A stretch of 7,800 nucleotides of DNA from UBA1737 sp964474685 (GTDB lineage Bacteria; Bacillota_I; Bacilli_A; ML615J-28; CAG-313): the NCBI GenBank assembly GCA_964474685.1, contig CAYYTE010000051.1, positions 1 to 7,800 on the forward strand. The letters run 5' to 3'. Shown here in pieces: positions 1 to 6,315 of the stretch. The translations under genes were made by a program, and so were the position numbers. The notes below the pieces were generated by a model. It saw only the letters and a program-made list of their open reading frames with translations. It was not told where the DNA came from and ran no database searches. How positions within the stretch are numbered: the first letter of the stretch is position 1; each line of letters opens with the position of its first letter.

Positions 1-62
1 TTTCGAAAACGAAAGATATATATCCTAGAATGTATAGTAAAATTAAAAAGAATCCGCTTTAG
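1..62 (+). CDS. rsmG: RsmG (GidB) C-terminal end, partial
   Basis: This is the 3' end of a gene that starts outside the window; codons run in frame from base 3 to the TAG at 60-62. The last residues include IYPR and end in KKNPL, resembling the usual RsmG tail (KYPR followed by a basic stretch and NKxPL). RsmG methylates G527 of 16S rRNA (N7) using S-adenosylmethionine. Position supports the call: rsmG lies directly upstream of parA in many Bacillota near the replication origin, and here only 13 bases separate its stop from the parA start. With fewer than 20 residues visible, the identification rests on the tail motif plus gene order. Confidence 0.72.
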   Translation, partial: SKTKDIYPRMYSKIKKNPL

Positions 63-75
63 AAAGGAGTGCCAA

Positions 76-837
76 ATGGGTAAAATCATTGCAATTGTTA
101 ATCAAAAAGGGGGAGTAGGTAAAACAACCACTACCATTAATCTTGCTTCCGCATTAGCGTACAATAAAAAAAGAGTATTAATTGTAGATTTTGATCAACA
201 AGCAAATGCAACTAAAGGCATAGGAATTACAAGAGAAGACATATTATTTGATGTAGTTGATTTCTTTACTCATATTTCTCTTTTAAAAAAAGCAGTTATT
301 CCTACTTCGATTCCTTTAGTTGATATCATACCTTCTTCAATAAAGCTTGCTAGTGTTGAAGAAAGTATTTATGGGATTGATAAAAAAGAGTATTTATTAG
401 CAAAAAGGCTTGAACCTATAAAGGATAAATACGATTATATTTTAATCGATTGCCCACCTTCTTTAGGATTAATTGTCGATAACGCCTTATATGCTAGCGA
501 TTCCATCATCATCCCGGTAGAATGTGGATACTACTCGTATGAAGCTCTAACACAAATTATTCATAAAATTGATGCTGTGCAAGAGTCTCATAGTATTGAA
601 GTAGAAGGGATACTTATTACGAAACTCGATAATCGCTCTACATTTGGATATGAAATAATGGATAAAATAAAGTTTTTATTTCCAAATAAGATATTTAATT
701 CAATCATATCTTATTCAAGTCATATTCAAGAAGCTCCTATGCATGGGCAAAGTGTATTGCAATATTCTATAAACTCGAGAGGCTCTAAAGAATATTTAGA
801 ACTCGCACAAGAAATTATTAAAAATAATGAAGAATAA
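76..837 (+). CDS. parA: ParA/Soj-family chromosome partition ATPase
   Basis: A 253-residue MinD/ParA-type P-loop ATPase, the usual length for chromosomal Soj. The deviant Walker A KGGVGKTT (residues 11-18) has the signature Lys11 and Lys16. Walker A' is VDFDQQANAT (37-46) with Asp40; the family norm DxDPQGNAT is altered at Pro and Gly. Walker B is ILIDCPPSLG (122-131). Family members form ATP-dependent dimers that bind DNA nonspecifically and are stimulated by ParB to segregate origins or regulate DnaA. The start is fixed by AAAGGAG at 63-69, six bases before ATG; the frame stays open upstream only because it overlaps rsmG. Oddities: parB does not follow, and the segment matching IPRNVRLSEAPSHG of Soj reads ISYSSHIQEAPMHG (211-224), losing both arginines. 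An orphan or retuned ParA is possible. Confidence 0.93.
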   Translation: MGKIIAIVNQKGGVGKTTTTINLASALAYNKKRVLIVDFDQQANATKGIGITREDILFDVVDFFTHISLLKKAVIPTSIPLVDIIPSSIKLASVEESIYGIDKKEYLLAKRLEPIKDKYDYILIDCPPSLGLIVDNALYASDSIIIPVECGYYSYEALTQIIHKIDAVQESHSIEVEGILITKLDNRSTFGYEIMDKIKFLFPNKIFNSIISYSSHIQEAPMHGQSVLQYSINSRGSKEYLELAQEIIKNNEE

Positions 838-848
838 AAGGAGGAAAC

Positions 849-1877
849 ATGTTCTTATACATTTTTGCGGCACTAGATATTAAGTCTTCACTATATTGTG
901 CACTTGATATTTTATTGTTTATATTTTTATTATGGATCAAAAGCAAGATCTTAAAAGATAAATCATCAAAAGGTTTTTTGATTCTTAATGTAATATCGAA
1001 TATTTTTATTTTTGGTTTGTTCCTTTTTGGTATGGCACTTGCAACAGGAGTTAAACTCATTAACATTCAAGAAGCGATTACTAATTTTTTTACAGAATCC
1101 ATTGGTAAATTCATTAACAGTTCAATTTTAGTTTTAGTTTGTATTATTCTATATAATATTATTTCTATATTTGTAAAAAACGCTGCAGCAAAGAAAAACA
1201 AAAATCCAAAGAGGATGACAACAATATCTAAAATTGCCCTTAGTTTAACAAAATATATATTATATATATTGGGCATTATTGCTTTTTTGGCTATTTGGGG
1301 ATACAACATTATGCCGGCTCTTGCAGGGCTTGGGTTATCCGCTTTAATTTTAGGTTTAGGAGCTCAAGATTTAATTAAAGATTTTGTAGCGGGGGCATTT
1401 ATTATTTTTGAACATCATTTTGATGTAGGTGATGTTGTCTCAATTAATGGCTTTAAAGGTGAAGTTATAGATATAGGGCTCAAAACAACAAAGACCCGAA
1501 ATTGGATGGGCAATATAAAGATTGTTTCAAATAAAGATATTTCAGACCTTATTAATTATTCTTTGACAGATACTGTCTTTTCAACTACTGTCGATATTAG
1601 TTATGATGCGGATATTGATTCAGTAATTAAACTTTTGAATAAAGAAATGCCATTAAGATTAAGTAATAATCCTGATTTGCTCGTTGCACCGAAAGTTGCT
1701 GGAGTATCCGAACTTGCAGCAAGCGGGGTTCGTTTAACCATTGTTACAACAACAATCTCGGAGAAACAATACGCGATTAGTCGTGAATTACTTAAAATTA
1801 TTAAGCAAATTCTAGATGAAAACAACATCGAGATACCTTATAATCAAATTGTTGTGACATCAAAGAAGGAAAAATAA
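849..1877 (+). CDS. mscS: MscS-family mechanosensitive ion channel
   Basis: A 342-residue inner-membrane channel of the small-conductance type, which opens under membrane tension to release solutes on osmotic downshock. Hydrophobic segments lie near residues 15-31, 42-66, 91-109 and 133-150, followed by the pore helix. The MscS signature is GLGLSALILGLGAQDLIKDF (160-179) running into AGAFIIFEHHFDVGD (181-195). The cytoplasmic beta domain follows (VSINGFKGEVIDIGLKTT and onward), then the alpha/beta C-terminal domain to about 335. About two extra N-terminal segments compared with E. coli MscS (286 residues) are common in Bacillota homologues. AAAGGAGG at 837-844 overlaps the parA stop, leaving four bases to ATG. 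It sits in the operon position where parB would normally come before it. Confidence 0.93.
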   Translation: MFLYIFAALDIKSSLYCALDILLFIFLLWIKSKILKDKSSKGFLILNVISNIFIFGLFLFGMALATGVKLINIQEAITNFFTESIGKFINSSILVLVCIILYNIISIFVKNAAAKKNKNPKRMTTISKIALSLTKYILYILGIIAFLAIWGYNIMPALAGLGLSALILGLGAQDLIKDFVAGAFIIFEHHFDVGDVVSINGFKGEVIDIGLKTTKTRNWMGNIKIVSNKDISDLINYSLTDTVFSTTVDISYDADIDSVIKLLNKEMPLRLSNNPDLLVAPKVAGVSELAASGVRLTIVTTTISEKQYAISRELLKIIKQILDENNIEIPYNQIVVTSKKEK

Positions 1878-2075
1878 ATGATTGATGGAACAAATGTAAA
1901 ATTAAATGATGTTGTCATCTTTAAAAAGCCTCATCCCTGTGGAGGATATAAGTGGGCTGTTAAAAGGATTGGTGTTGATTGGAAACTAGAATGTACGACT
2001 TGTCACCGTTTAATAATGATATCTAGGTTGAATGCAATAAAGAAAATTAAATCCGTTGAAAAGGAAGAGGAATAA
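1878..2075 (+). CDS. DUF951 (YyzM-like) small protein
   Basis: A 65-residue protein of the DUF951 family, typical in length. The hallmark is KKPHPCG (16-22), then WAVKRIGVDWKLECTTCHR (26-44), then a basic/acidic tail. Cys21, Cys39 and Cys42, with His19 or His43, could make a metal site, but this is inference; the biochemical role of the family is not established to my knowledge. The ATG directly follows the mscS TAA with no gap, and its AAGGA (1866-1870) lies inside the mscS end, so translational coupling is likely. In Staphylococcus and relatives the order mscS-DUF951-ychF is common; here ychF does not follow and a terminator begins at the 3' end of this gene. Confidence 0.92.
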   Translation: MIDGTNVKLNDVVIFKKPHPCGGYKWAVKRIGVDWKLECTTCHRLIMISRLNAIKKIKSVEKEEE

Positions 2076-2107
2076 TTCATTCCTTTTCTTTTTTCTTTTT
2101 TTATTTT
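2058..2107 (+). terminator. Intrinsic terminator overlapping the DUF951 stop
   Basis: GGAAT (2069-2073) pairs with ATTCC (2079-2083) around a five-base loop. The stem extends outward through an A/G-rich left arm to 2058 against the T-rich stretch to 2094, with several G-T wobbles. A T-rich run follows to about 2107. The stop codon TAA (2073-2075) lies partly in the stem and partly in the loop. It would end the rsmG-parA-mscS-DUF951 transcript. Confidence 0.72.
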
Positions 2108-2118
2108 GTAAAATATAG

Positions 2119-2124
2119 TATAAT
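2119..2124 (+). promoter_or_regulatory. Candidate -10 element for the PucR-type gene
   Basis: TATAAT lies 28 bases before the ATG, directly after the terminator, so a new transcription unit is expected here. No convincing -35 is visible: the right distance falls in the T tract of the terminator. An A/T-rich region yields such hexamers easily, so this is tentative. Confidence 0.45.
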
Positions 2125-2152
2125 AAAGATTATGTAAGGAAAGGAGAAAACT

Positions 2153-2842
2153 ATGGCAAGTCATTTAATTAAAGTAATAATTCTTGATGATTTAAGAAAG
2201 CGCCTGGATGACTTTCTTAATATTAATAAAAATAAGATCAAAACAAAAAAGACTAAGTTCTTTCTATACTATTGTTCCAACGAAAATAGTGATGAAATCG
2301 CGTTATTACTTGATGAGGTATTTCCAGGTATTTACTGTATACAATATAAGTTTGCTTCTATATGTTTTCTTCAAGATATAAATGATTGTAGTTTTGATTT
2401 GAAGGAACTTTTTTCTACTATTGAGTCTGATTACGGCGAAAAGATATTTGTTCATGAAGGGTTTTATCTTGATGCTAGTATGAATGGGAATAGTCTTATA
2501 AAATATTTTGAATGGATCAATCAAACCTATATAACTAGTTCTTTTAACTATACTCGGGTTTCGAATCTATTACTAGATGCGCCAAAGAACCTAAAATTAG
2601 ATATTGCGGAATTTATATATAATATAGTCTTAAAGAAGTGGATTTCGAATAAAGAAGTTCATAATATGATTCGAGTCTTTTTCGACAATAATATGAACGT
2701 TTTAAAAACTTCTCAAGCATTGTGTATTCATCGTAATACGTTAATATATAAGATTGATGCATTATACAAAGATACTAATTTTCATTTACAAAACTTTTAT
2801 GATGCCGCATGCATTTATTTTATTATGTCAATGGAAGAATAA
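2153..2842 (+). CDS. PucR/CdaR-type helix-turn-helix regulator
   Basis: A 229-residue protein whose C-terminus carries the PucR-type HTH: FFDNNMNVLKTSQAL (177-191), CIHRNTLIYKID (191-202), then FYDAACIYF (215-223). The motif vHRNTLxYRI is diagnostic of this family, which includes the sugar diacid regulator CdaR and PucR, and implies DNA binding. The N-terminal 170 residues show no motif I can name. Around 45-105 there is a hydrophobic strand/helix pattern that might be a degenerate GGDEF-like sensor as found in CdaR relatives, but this is weak. It is much shorter than CdaR (about 385). AAGGAG (2141-2146) sits six bases before ATG. It lies directly upstream of a sugar-ABC ATPase whose promoter carries palindromes, so control of that gene or of carbohydrate uptake is a reasonable inference. 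Confidence 0.78.
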   Translation: MASHLIKVIILDDLRKRLDDFLNINKNKIKTKKTKFFLYYCSNENSDEIALLLDEVFPGIYCIQYKFASICFLQDINDCSFDLKELFSTIESDYGEKIFVHEGFYLDASMNGNSLIKYFEWINQTYITSSFNYTRVSNLLLDAPKNLKLDIAEFIYNIVLKKWISNKEVHNMIRVFFDNNMNVLKTSQALCIHRNTLIYKIDALYKDTNFHLQNFYDAACIYFIMSMEE

Positions 2843-2880
2843 TATTGTTTTTGTGCAATTTGCCCATATCTATTCTTTTG

Positions 2881-2892
2881 ATATCATGATAT
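2881..2892. promoter_or_regulatory. Perfect 12-bp palindrome over the -10 box
   Basis: ATATCATGATAT equals its own reverse complement and covers the TG extension and the first half of the -10. A protein bound here would block RNA polymerase, so an operator is possible. Because the sequence is AT-rich, part of the symmetry may be chance. Confidence 0.35.
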
Positions 2893-2895
2893 AAT
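2887..2895 (+). promoter_or_regulatory. Extended -10 promoter of the sugar ATPase gene
   Basis: TGATATAAT matches the extended -10 consensus TGnTATAAT exactly; no good -35 is visible, as is usual for this promoter type. The predicted transcript start is near 2902, giving a leader of about 40 bases. No strong terminator separates it from the preceding regulator gene, so readthrough is also possible. Confidence 0.62.
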
Positions 2896-2904
2896 AAAAA
2901 TATC

Positions 2905-2922
2905 TTAATCACATATGATTAA
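2905..2922. promoter_or_regulatory. Inverted repeat just after the transcript start
   Basis: TTAATCA-CATA-TGATTAA has perfect 7-base arms with a four-base spacer, about +4 to +21 relative to the predicted start and six bases before the AGGAGG at 2929-2934. The position suits a repressor operator; as RNA it would form only a weak hairpin. The neighbouring PucR-type protein is a candidate binder by proximity only. Confidence 0.45.
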
Positions 2923-2942
2923 AAAAATAGGAGGAATTTTAA

Positions 2943-4076
2943 ATGGCTACAGTTGAATTAAAAAATGTCAACAAAATTTATAGTAACAATGTTCAAGCGG
3001 TATTTGACTTCAATTTAAAAGTTAAAGATCGTGAATTTATTGTATTCGTTGGACCTTCTGGTTGTGGTAAATCAACGACTCTTCGTATGATTGCAGGTCT
3101 AGAAGAAATCACTTCTGGTCAATTATTAATTGATGATGAGGTAATGAATGACGTTGCACCCAAGGATCGTAATATTGCAATGGTTTTCCAATCCTATGCT
3201 CTTTATCCACATATGAATGTTTATGACAATATGGCATTCGGTTTGAAATTAAGAAAATTCTCTAGAGATGAAATTGATCGTCGTGTTCAAAATGCGGCTG
3301 AAACATTAGGATTAAAGCAATATTTATCTCGTAAACCAGCTGCATTGTCTGGTGGTCAAAGACAACGTGTTGCCTTAGGACGTGCAATTGTTCGTGATGC
3401 AAAAGTATTCTTAATGGACGAACCTTTGTCAAACCTAGATGCTAAACTACGTGTACAAATGCGTACTGAATTAATTAAGATTCATGAATCTCTTGGAACT
3501 ACTACCATTTATGTAACCCATGACCAAATTGAAGCTATGACAATGGCATCAAGAATTGTAGTTATGAAGGATGGTGTTATTCAACAAATCGGCGCTCCGA
3601 AAGAAATCTATGACAATCCTACAAATATGTTCGTTGGTGGATTCATTGGAACTCCAGCTATGAACTTCGTTGAAGGTCATGTAGGTGATGACGGAGTGTT
3701 TGAATGTGGAAATAATAAGTATGGTGTTGTACGTCTTCCAATTCCTGAGAAGAAACTACAACCATTAAAAGATCAAAACTATATTGATAAGACAATTATT
3801 ATGGGTATTCGACCTGAAGACTTATCAGACAAAGAGGAAGTAATTGCTCAGCATCCTGAATGGAGTATGGAATTAAAAGTTGATGTTTCTGAACTTTTAG
3901 GTGCAGAATCTCAAATCACTGTTAAAGTTCCAGGCACGGATGTTGTTGGTCAAAGTGTTACTGCGAAAGTTCCTGCACGTGTTGATATTCATATGGGCGA
4001 TATGTTTAAGTTATGTTTCAATATGGATAAGTGTCATTTCTTTGACCCTGAATCAACTCTTAGAATTCAAAAGTAA
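2943..4076 (+). CDS. msmX: Sugar ABC transporter ATPase, MsmX/UgpC type
   Basis: A 377-residue ATP-binding subunit of the CUT1 (MalK/UgpC/MsmX) class, of normal length. Walker A is GPSGCGKST (37-45), the Q-loop is FQSYALYPHM (82-91), the ABC signature is LSGGQRQR (135-142), Walker B is VFLMDEP (155-161), the D-loop is SNLDAKLR (163-170), and His193 lies in VTHDQIEAMT. The C-terminal part (about 235-377) is the MalK-type regulatory/TOBE region, with GIRPEDL (288-294) and VSELLGAE (315-322). On the cytoplasmic face it would power import of oligosaccharides or glycerol phosphate. No permease or binding protein is adjacent, which fits a shared ATPase serving several transporters, as MsmX does in Bacillus. 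AGGAGG at 2929-2934 is eight bases before ATG. The exact symbol is uncertain. Confidence 0.92.
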   Translation: MATVELKNVNKIYSNNVQAVFDFNLKVKDREFIVFVGPSGCGKSTTLRMIAGLEEITSGQLLIDDEVMNDVAPKDRNIAMVFQSYALYPHMNVYDNMAFGLKLRKFSRDEIDRRVQNAAETLGLKQYLSRKPAALSGGQRQRVALGRAIVRDAKVFLMDEPLSNLDAKLRVQMRTELIKIHESLGTTTIYVTHDQIEAMTMASRIVVMKDGVIQQIGAPKEIYDNPTNMFVGGFIGTPAMNFVEGHVGDDGVFECGNNKYGVVRLPIPEKKLQPLKDQNYIDKTIIMGIRPEDLSDKEEVIAQHPEWSMELKVDVSELLGAESQITVKVPGTDVVGQSVTAKVPARVDIHMGDMFKLCFNMDKCHFFDPESTLRIQK

Positions 4077-4102
4077 TTTTTTAGTCTAAGTTGAATACAA
4101 TA

Positions 4103-4140
4103 TGTTTTAAATCAAGGTAGGAAGATATTGATTTAAAATA
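4103..4140 (+). repeat. Long inverted repeat between the ATPase gene and pgk
   Basis: TTTTAAATCAA (4105-4115) and TTGATTTAAAA (4128-4138) are perfect 11-base complements; a G-T wobble and one more pair extend the stem to 13 bp (4103-4140). The 12-base loop is GGTAGGAAGATA. No T run follows, so it is not a standard intrinsic terminator. It lies 50 bases before the pgk start. It could be a leader element, an mRNA-stability hairpin or a protein site. No convincing -35/-10 pair for pgk was found in this gap of about 113 bases. Confidence 0.6.
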
Positions 4141-4189
4141 GAGTAGAATAAAAATTAGGGATACAATTTAGAAAGGATTTTTAATAAAT

Positions 4190-5413
4190 ATGGCAAAGAA
4201 AAATATTCGTGATATCGATTTACTTGGAAAAAAGGTTTTAATGCGTGTGGACTTTAATGTACCAATGGACGCAGAAGGGAACATTACGGATAAAAACCGT
4301 ATTGTTCAAGCATTGCCTACTATTCGTTATGCTATAGAACATGGTGCTAAACTTGTTTTATTCTCTCATTTAGGAAGAGTAAAAACCGAAGCAGATAAAG
4401 CAAGTAACTCATTATTACCTGTAAGCATTGAATTAGAGAAAGAACTTAAACAACCTGTTTTGTTTATTCATGAAACTCGTGGTGCTGAACTTGAAAATGC
4501 AATTAACAATTTAAAGAATGGCGAAGTAGTTATGTTTGAAAACACTCGTTATGAAGATATTGTCGGCAAAAAAGAATCAGGAAATGATCCTGAATTAGGT
4601 GCATATTGGGCAAGCCTTGGCGATGTTTTTGTAAATGATGCTTTTGGAACAGCTCACAGAGCTCATGCTTCAAATGTTGGAATTGCAAGTAATATGAGAA
4701 AAGCAGGCAAACCTAGTGTTGCTGGTTTCTTACTTGAAAAAGAAATCAATTTTATTGGAGATGCAGTTGACAATCCTGTTCGTCCTTTTGTTGCTATTTT
4801 AGGTGGAGCAAAAGTTAGTGATAAGATTTCTGTTATTGAAAACTTATTAAAGAAAGCGGATAAGATTCTAATTGGTGGTGCTATGGCTTATACCTTCTAT
4901 AAAGCGGAAGGCTATGAAGTTGGTACTTCAAAATGTGAAAATGACTTTGTTGAGTTTGCTAAAGGTTTGTTAGAGAAAGCAAACGGAAAGATTGTATTAC
5001 CTCTTGATAATCAAGTTGCACATGAATTCCCAAGTGACCCTCATGGTAAAATTTGGTCTCGAATTTCTAAGAAAAATGAAATTAAAGCAGATGAACAAGG
5101 ACTAGATGTAGGACCTGCAACAATAGAATTATTCAAAAAAGAACTTGTTGGCGCAAAAACTGTGGTTTGGAATGGTCCAATGGGTGTGTTTGAATATGAT
5201 CAATTTGCTAAAGGCACTTTAGAAATTTGTGAAGCTCTTGCAAAATTGAAAGATGCCAAAACGATTATTGGCGGTGGTGACTCTGCTTCTGCAGCAATCA
5301 ATCTTGGATATGCGGATAAGTTTACACATATATCTACAGGTGGTGGCGCAAGTCTTGAATATTTAGAAGGGAAAGCTCTTCCAGGCGTTACTTGCTTAGA
5401 TGATGCCCAATAA
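4190..5413 (+). CDS. pgk: Phosphoglycerate kinase
   Basis: A 407-residue cytoplasmic monomeric enzyme transferring phosphate from 1,3-bisphosphoglycerate to ADP, the first ATP-yielding step of glycolysis. The N-terminal domain has RVDFNVP (19-25), SHLGR (59-63), ENTRYED (117-123) and VNDAFGTAHRAHAS (148-161). The C-terminal nucleotide domain has ILGGAKVSDKI (203-213), NGPMGVFE (328-335), GGGDSA (361-366) and STGGGASLE (382-390). All catalytic motifs are intact and length is near the bacterial norm of about 395. The start MAKKNIRDID is canonical, but the best ribosome site, GAAAGGA (4171-4177), is 12 bases before ATG, longer than elsewhere in the window. It overlaps the tpiA ribosome site at its stop. 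gapA, a frequent upstream partner, is not next to it. Confidence 0.98.
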   Translation: MAKKNIRDIDLLGKKVLMRVDFNVPMDAEGNITDKNRIVQALPTIRYAIEHGAKLVLFSHLGRVKTEADKASNSLLPVSIELEKELKQPVLFIHETRGAELENAINNLKNGEVVMFENTRYEDIVGKKESGNDPELGAYWASLGDVFVNDAFGTAHRAHASNVGIASNMRKAGKPSVAGFLLEKEINFIGDAVDNPVRPFVAILGGAKVSDKISVIENLLKKADKILIGGAMAYTFYKAEGYEVGTSKCENDFVEFAKGLLEKANGKIVLPLDNQVAHEFPSDPHGKIWSRISKKNEIKADEQGLDVGPATIELFKKELVGAKTVVWNGPMGVFEYDQFAKGTLEICEALAKLKDAKTIIGGGDSASAAINLGYADKFTHISTGGGASLEYLEGKALPGVTCLDDAQ

Positions 5414-5423
5414 GGAGATTACA

Positions 5424-6194
5424 ATGAGAAAGCCTATTATTGCTGGAAACTGGAAAATGTTTAAAACTCGTGATGAAGCTTTAAGTTTCATATATGGGTT
5501 AAGTGATTCTAAAACGGGTGATTCTTTACTTCCTTCAAAAGAAGTTGAGGATTGTGTGATTTGTTGTCCATTTACAGTGTTACGTGACCTTGTTAAAAGA
5601 CAAGGTGATAACTTAAGAATTGGTGCTCAAAATATGCACTATGAGGAAAATGGAGCCTTTACTGGTGAAATTTCTCCTATTATGCTTACTTCTTTGGGTG
5701 TTGAATATGTTATTATTGGTCATTCTGAAAGAAGAGCTTATTTTAACGAAACAGATGAGACTTGCAACAAGAAGTTAAAAGCCGCATTCCTTCATAATTT
5801 AAAACCGATTCTTTGTTGTGGTGAACACTTAGAAGAAAGAGAAAATGGCAAAACTGAAAAAGTTTTAAAGAAGCAAATCAAACTTGATTTAGCAGGTTTA
5901 TCAAAAGAAGAAGTAGCAACACTTGTTATTGCATATGAGCCTATTTGGGCTATTGGAACTGGAAAGACTGCTACTGCTGAAGTTGCGGATGAAACTTGTG
6001 GATATATTCGTAGTGTAATTAAAGAATTATATGACGAGGAAACAAGTGAAGCAGTTCGTATCCAATATGGTGGCTCGGTAAAAGTTGCCAATATTAAAGA
6101 ATTAATGGCAAAACCAAACATTGATGGTGCTTTAATTGGTGGCGCAAGTTTAAATAGCGATGATTTTGTTACTCTTTGTAACTATAAAAAATAA
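5424..6194 (+). CDS. tpiA: Triosephosphate isomerase
   Basis: A 256-residue TIM-barrel enzyme interconverting dihydroxyacetone phosphate and glyceraldehyde 3-phosphate. From the chosen start, NWKM (9-12) gives the substrate-binding Asn9 and Lys11, GHSERR (99-104) gives the electrophile His100, and AYEPIWAIGTGKTAT (170-184) contains the catalytic base Glu172 and the flexible lid loop 6. YGGSVKVANI (215-224) and DGALIGGASL (234-243) bind phosphate. Two in-frame ATGs at 5400 and 5424 exist; 5424 is preferred because AAGGAG (5412-5417) is six bases ahead and MRKPIIAGNWKM is the family's N-terminus, whereas 5400 lies inside pgk. The ribosome site begins within the pgk stop, so the two genes are co-translated neighbours. 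Confidence 0.98.
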   Translation: MRKPIIAGNWKMFKTRDEALSFIYGLSDSKTGDSLLPSKEVEDCVICCPFTVLRDLVKRQGDNLRIGAQNMHYEENGAFTGEISPIMLTSLGVEYVIIGHSERRAYFNETDETCNKKLKAAFLHNLKPILCCGEHLEERENGKTEKVLKKQIKLDLAGLSKEEVATLVIAYEPIWAIGTGKTATAEVADETCGYIRSVIKELYDEETSEAVRIQYGGSVKVANIKELMAKPNIDGALIGGASLNSDDFVTLCNYKK

Positions 6195-6206
6195 GGATGT
6201 AATGAT

Positions 6207-6237
6207 AAGGTATTTCCATTTTTGGAAATACCTTTTT
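6207..6237 (+). terminator. Intrinsic terminator after tpiA
   Basis: AAGGTATTTCCA (6207-6218) pairs perfectly with TGGAAATACCTT (6223-6234) over 12 bp with a TTTT loop, followed by TTT. The 3' side ends in five consecutive T. It begins 13 bases after the tpiA stop and closes the pgk-tpiA unit. The A-rich 5' end and T-rich 3' end would let it work on the other strand too. Confidence 0.88.
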
Positions 6238-6255
6238 AAAAAGAAAGATATATAG

Positions 6256-6284
6256 TTGTATAATGAATCAAAAAAAGGTATAAT
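6256..6284 (+). promoter_or_regulatory. Candidate promoter of the FN3 membrane-protein gene
   Basis: A perfect -10 TATAAT (6279-6284) is 17 bases from TTGTAT (6256-6261), which keeps the TTG of the -35 consensus. The predicted start near 6291 leaves a leader of about 25 bases. A second TATAAT at 6259-6264 lacks a matching -35. A promoter is expected here because a terminator lies just upstream. Confidence 0.5.
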
Positions 6285-6315
6285 AATATAAGAACAAATA
6301 GAAAGGATTCTTTTT

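Noticed and set aside
1..14. TTTCG-AAAA-CGAAA inverted repeat, considered as a parS-like site
   Set aside because: Does not match the parS consensus, lies in rsmG coding sequence and is cut by the window edge; no parS was found anywhere in the window.
818..1309. Reverse-strand open frames over the start of mscS
   Set aside because: They lie antisense to a clear MscS gene, have no ribosome binding site or recognisable domain, and result from AT-rich codons.
1601..1828. Reverse-strand open frame over the 3' part of mscS
   Set aside because: Antisense shadow with no family resemblance.
2306..2524. Reverse-strand open frame in the PucR-type gene
   Set aside because: Antisense shadow; the forward frame has the HTH motif and a good ribosome site.
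3901..4089. Forward open frame overlapping the end of the sugar ATPase gene
   Set aside because: Out-of-frame shadow within conserved MalK-type coding sequence, with no ribosome site.
4096..4167. Possible pgk promoters (TACAAT at 4096 and 4162, TAGAAT at 4144)
   Set aside because: None has a -35 of reasonable quality at 15-19 bases, and the one at 4162 would start the transcript inside the ribosome site.
5400..5423. Upstream ATG giving an 8-residue longer TpiA
   Set aside because: It lies within pgk without a ribosome site; the ATG at 5424 has AAGGAG at proper spacing and matches the family N-terminus.
5792..6121. 109-codon reverse frame inside tpiA
   Set aside because: Fully antisense to conserved TIM catalytic motifs; no start signals.
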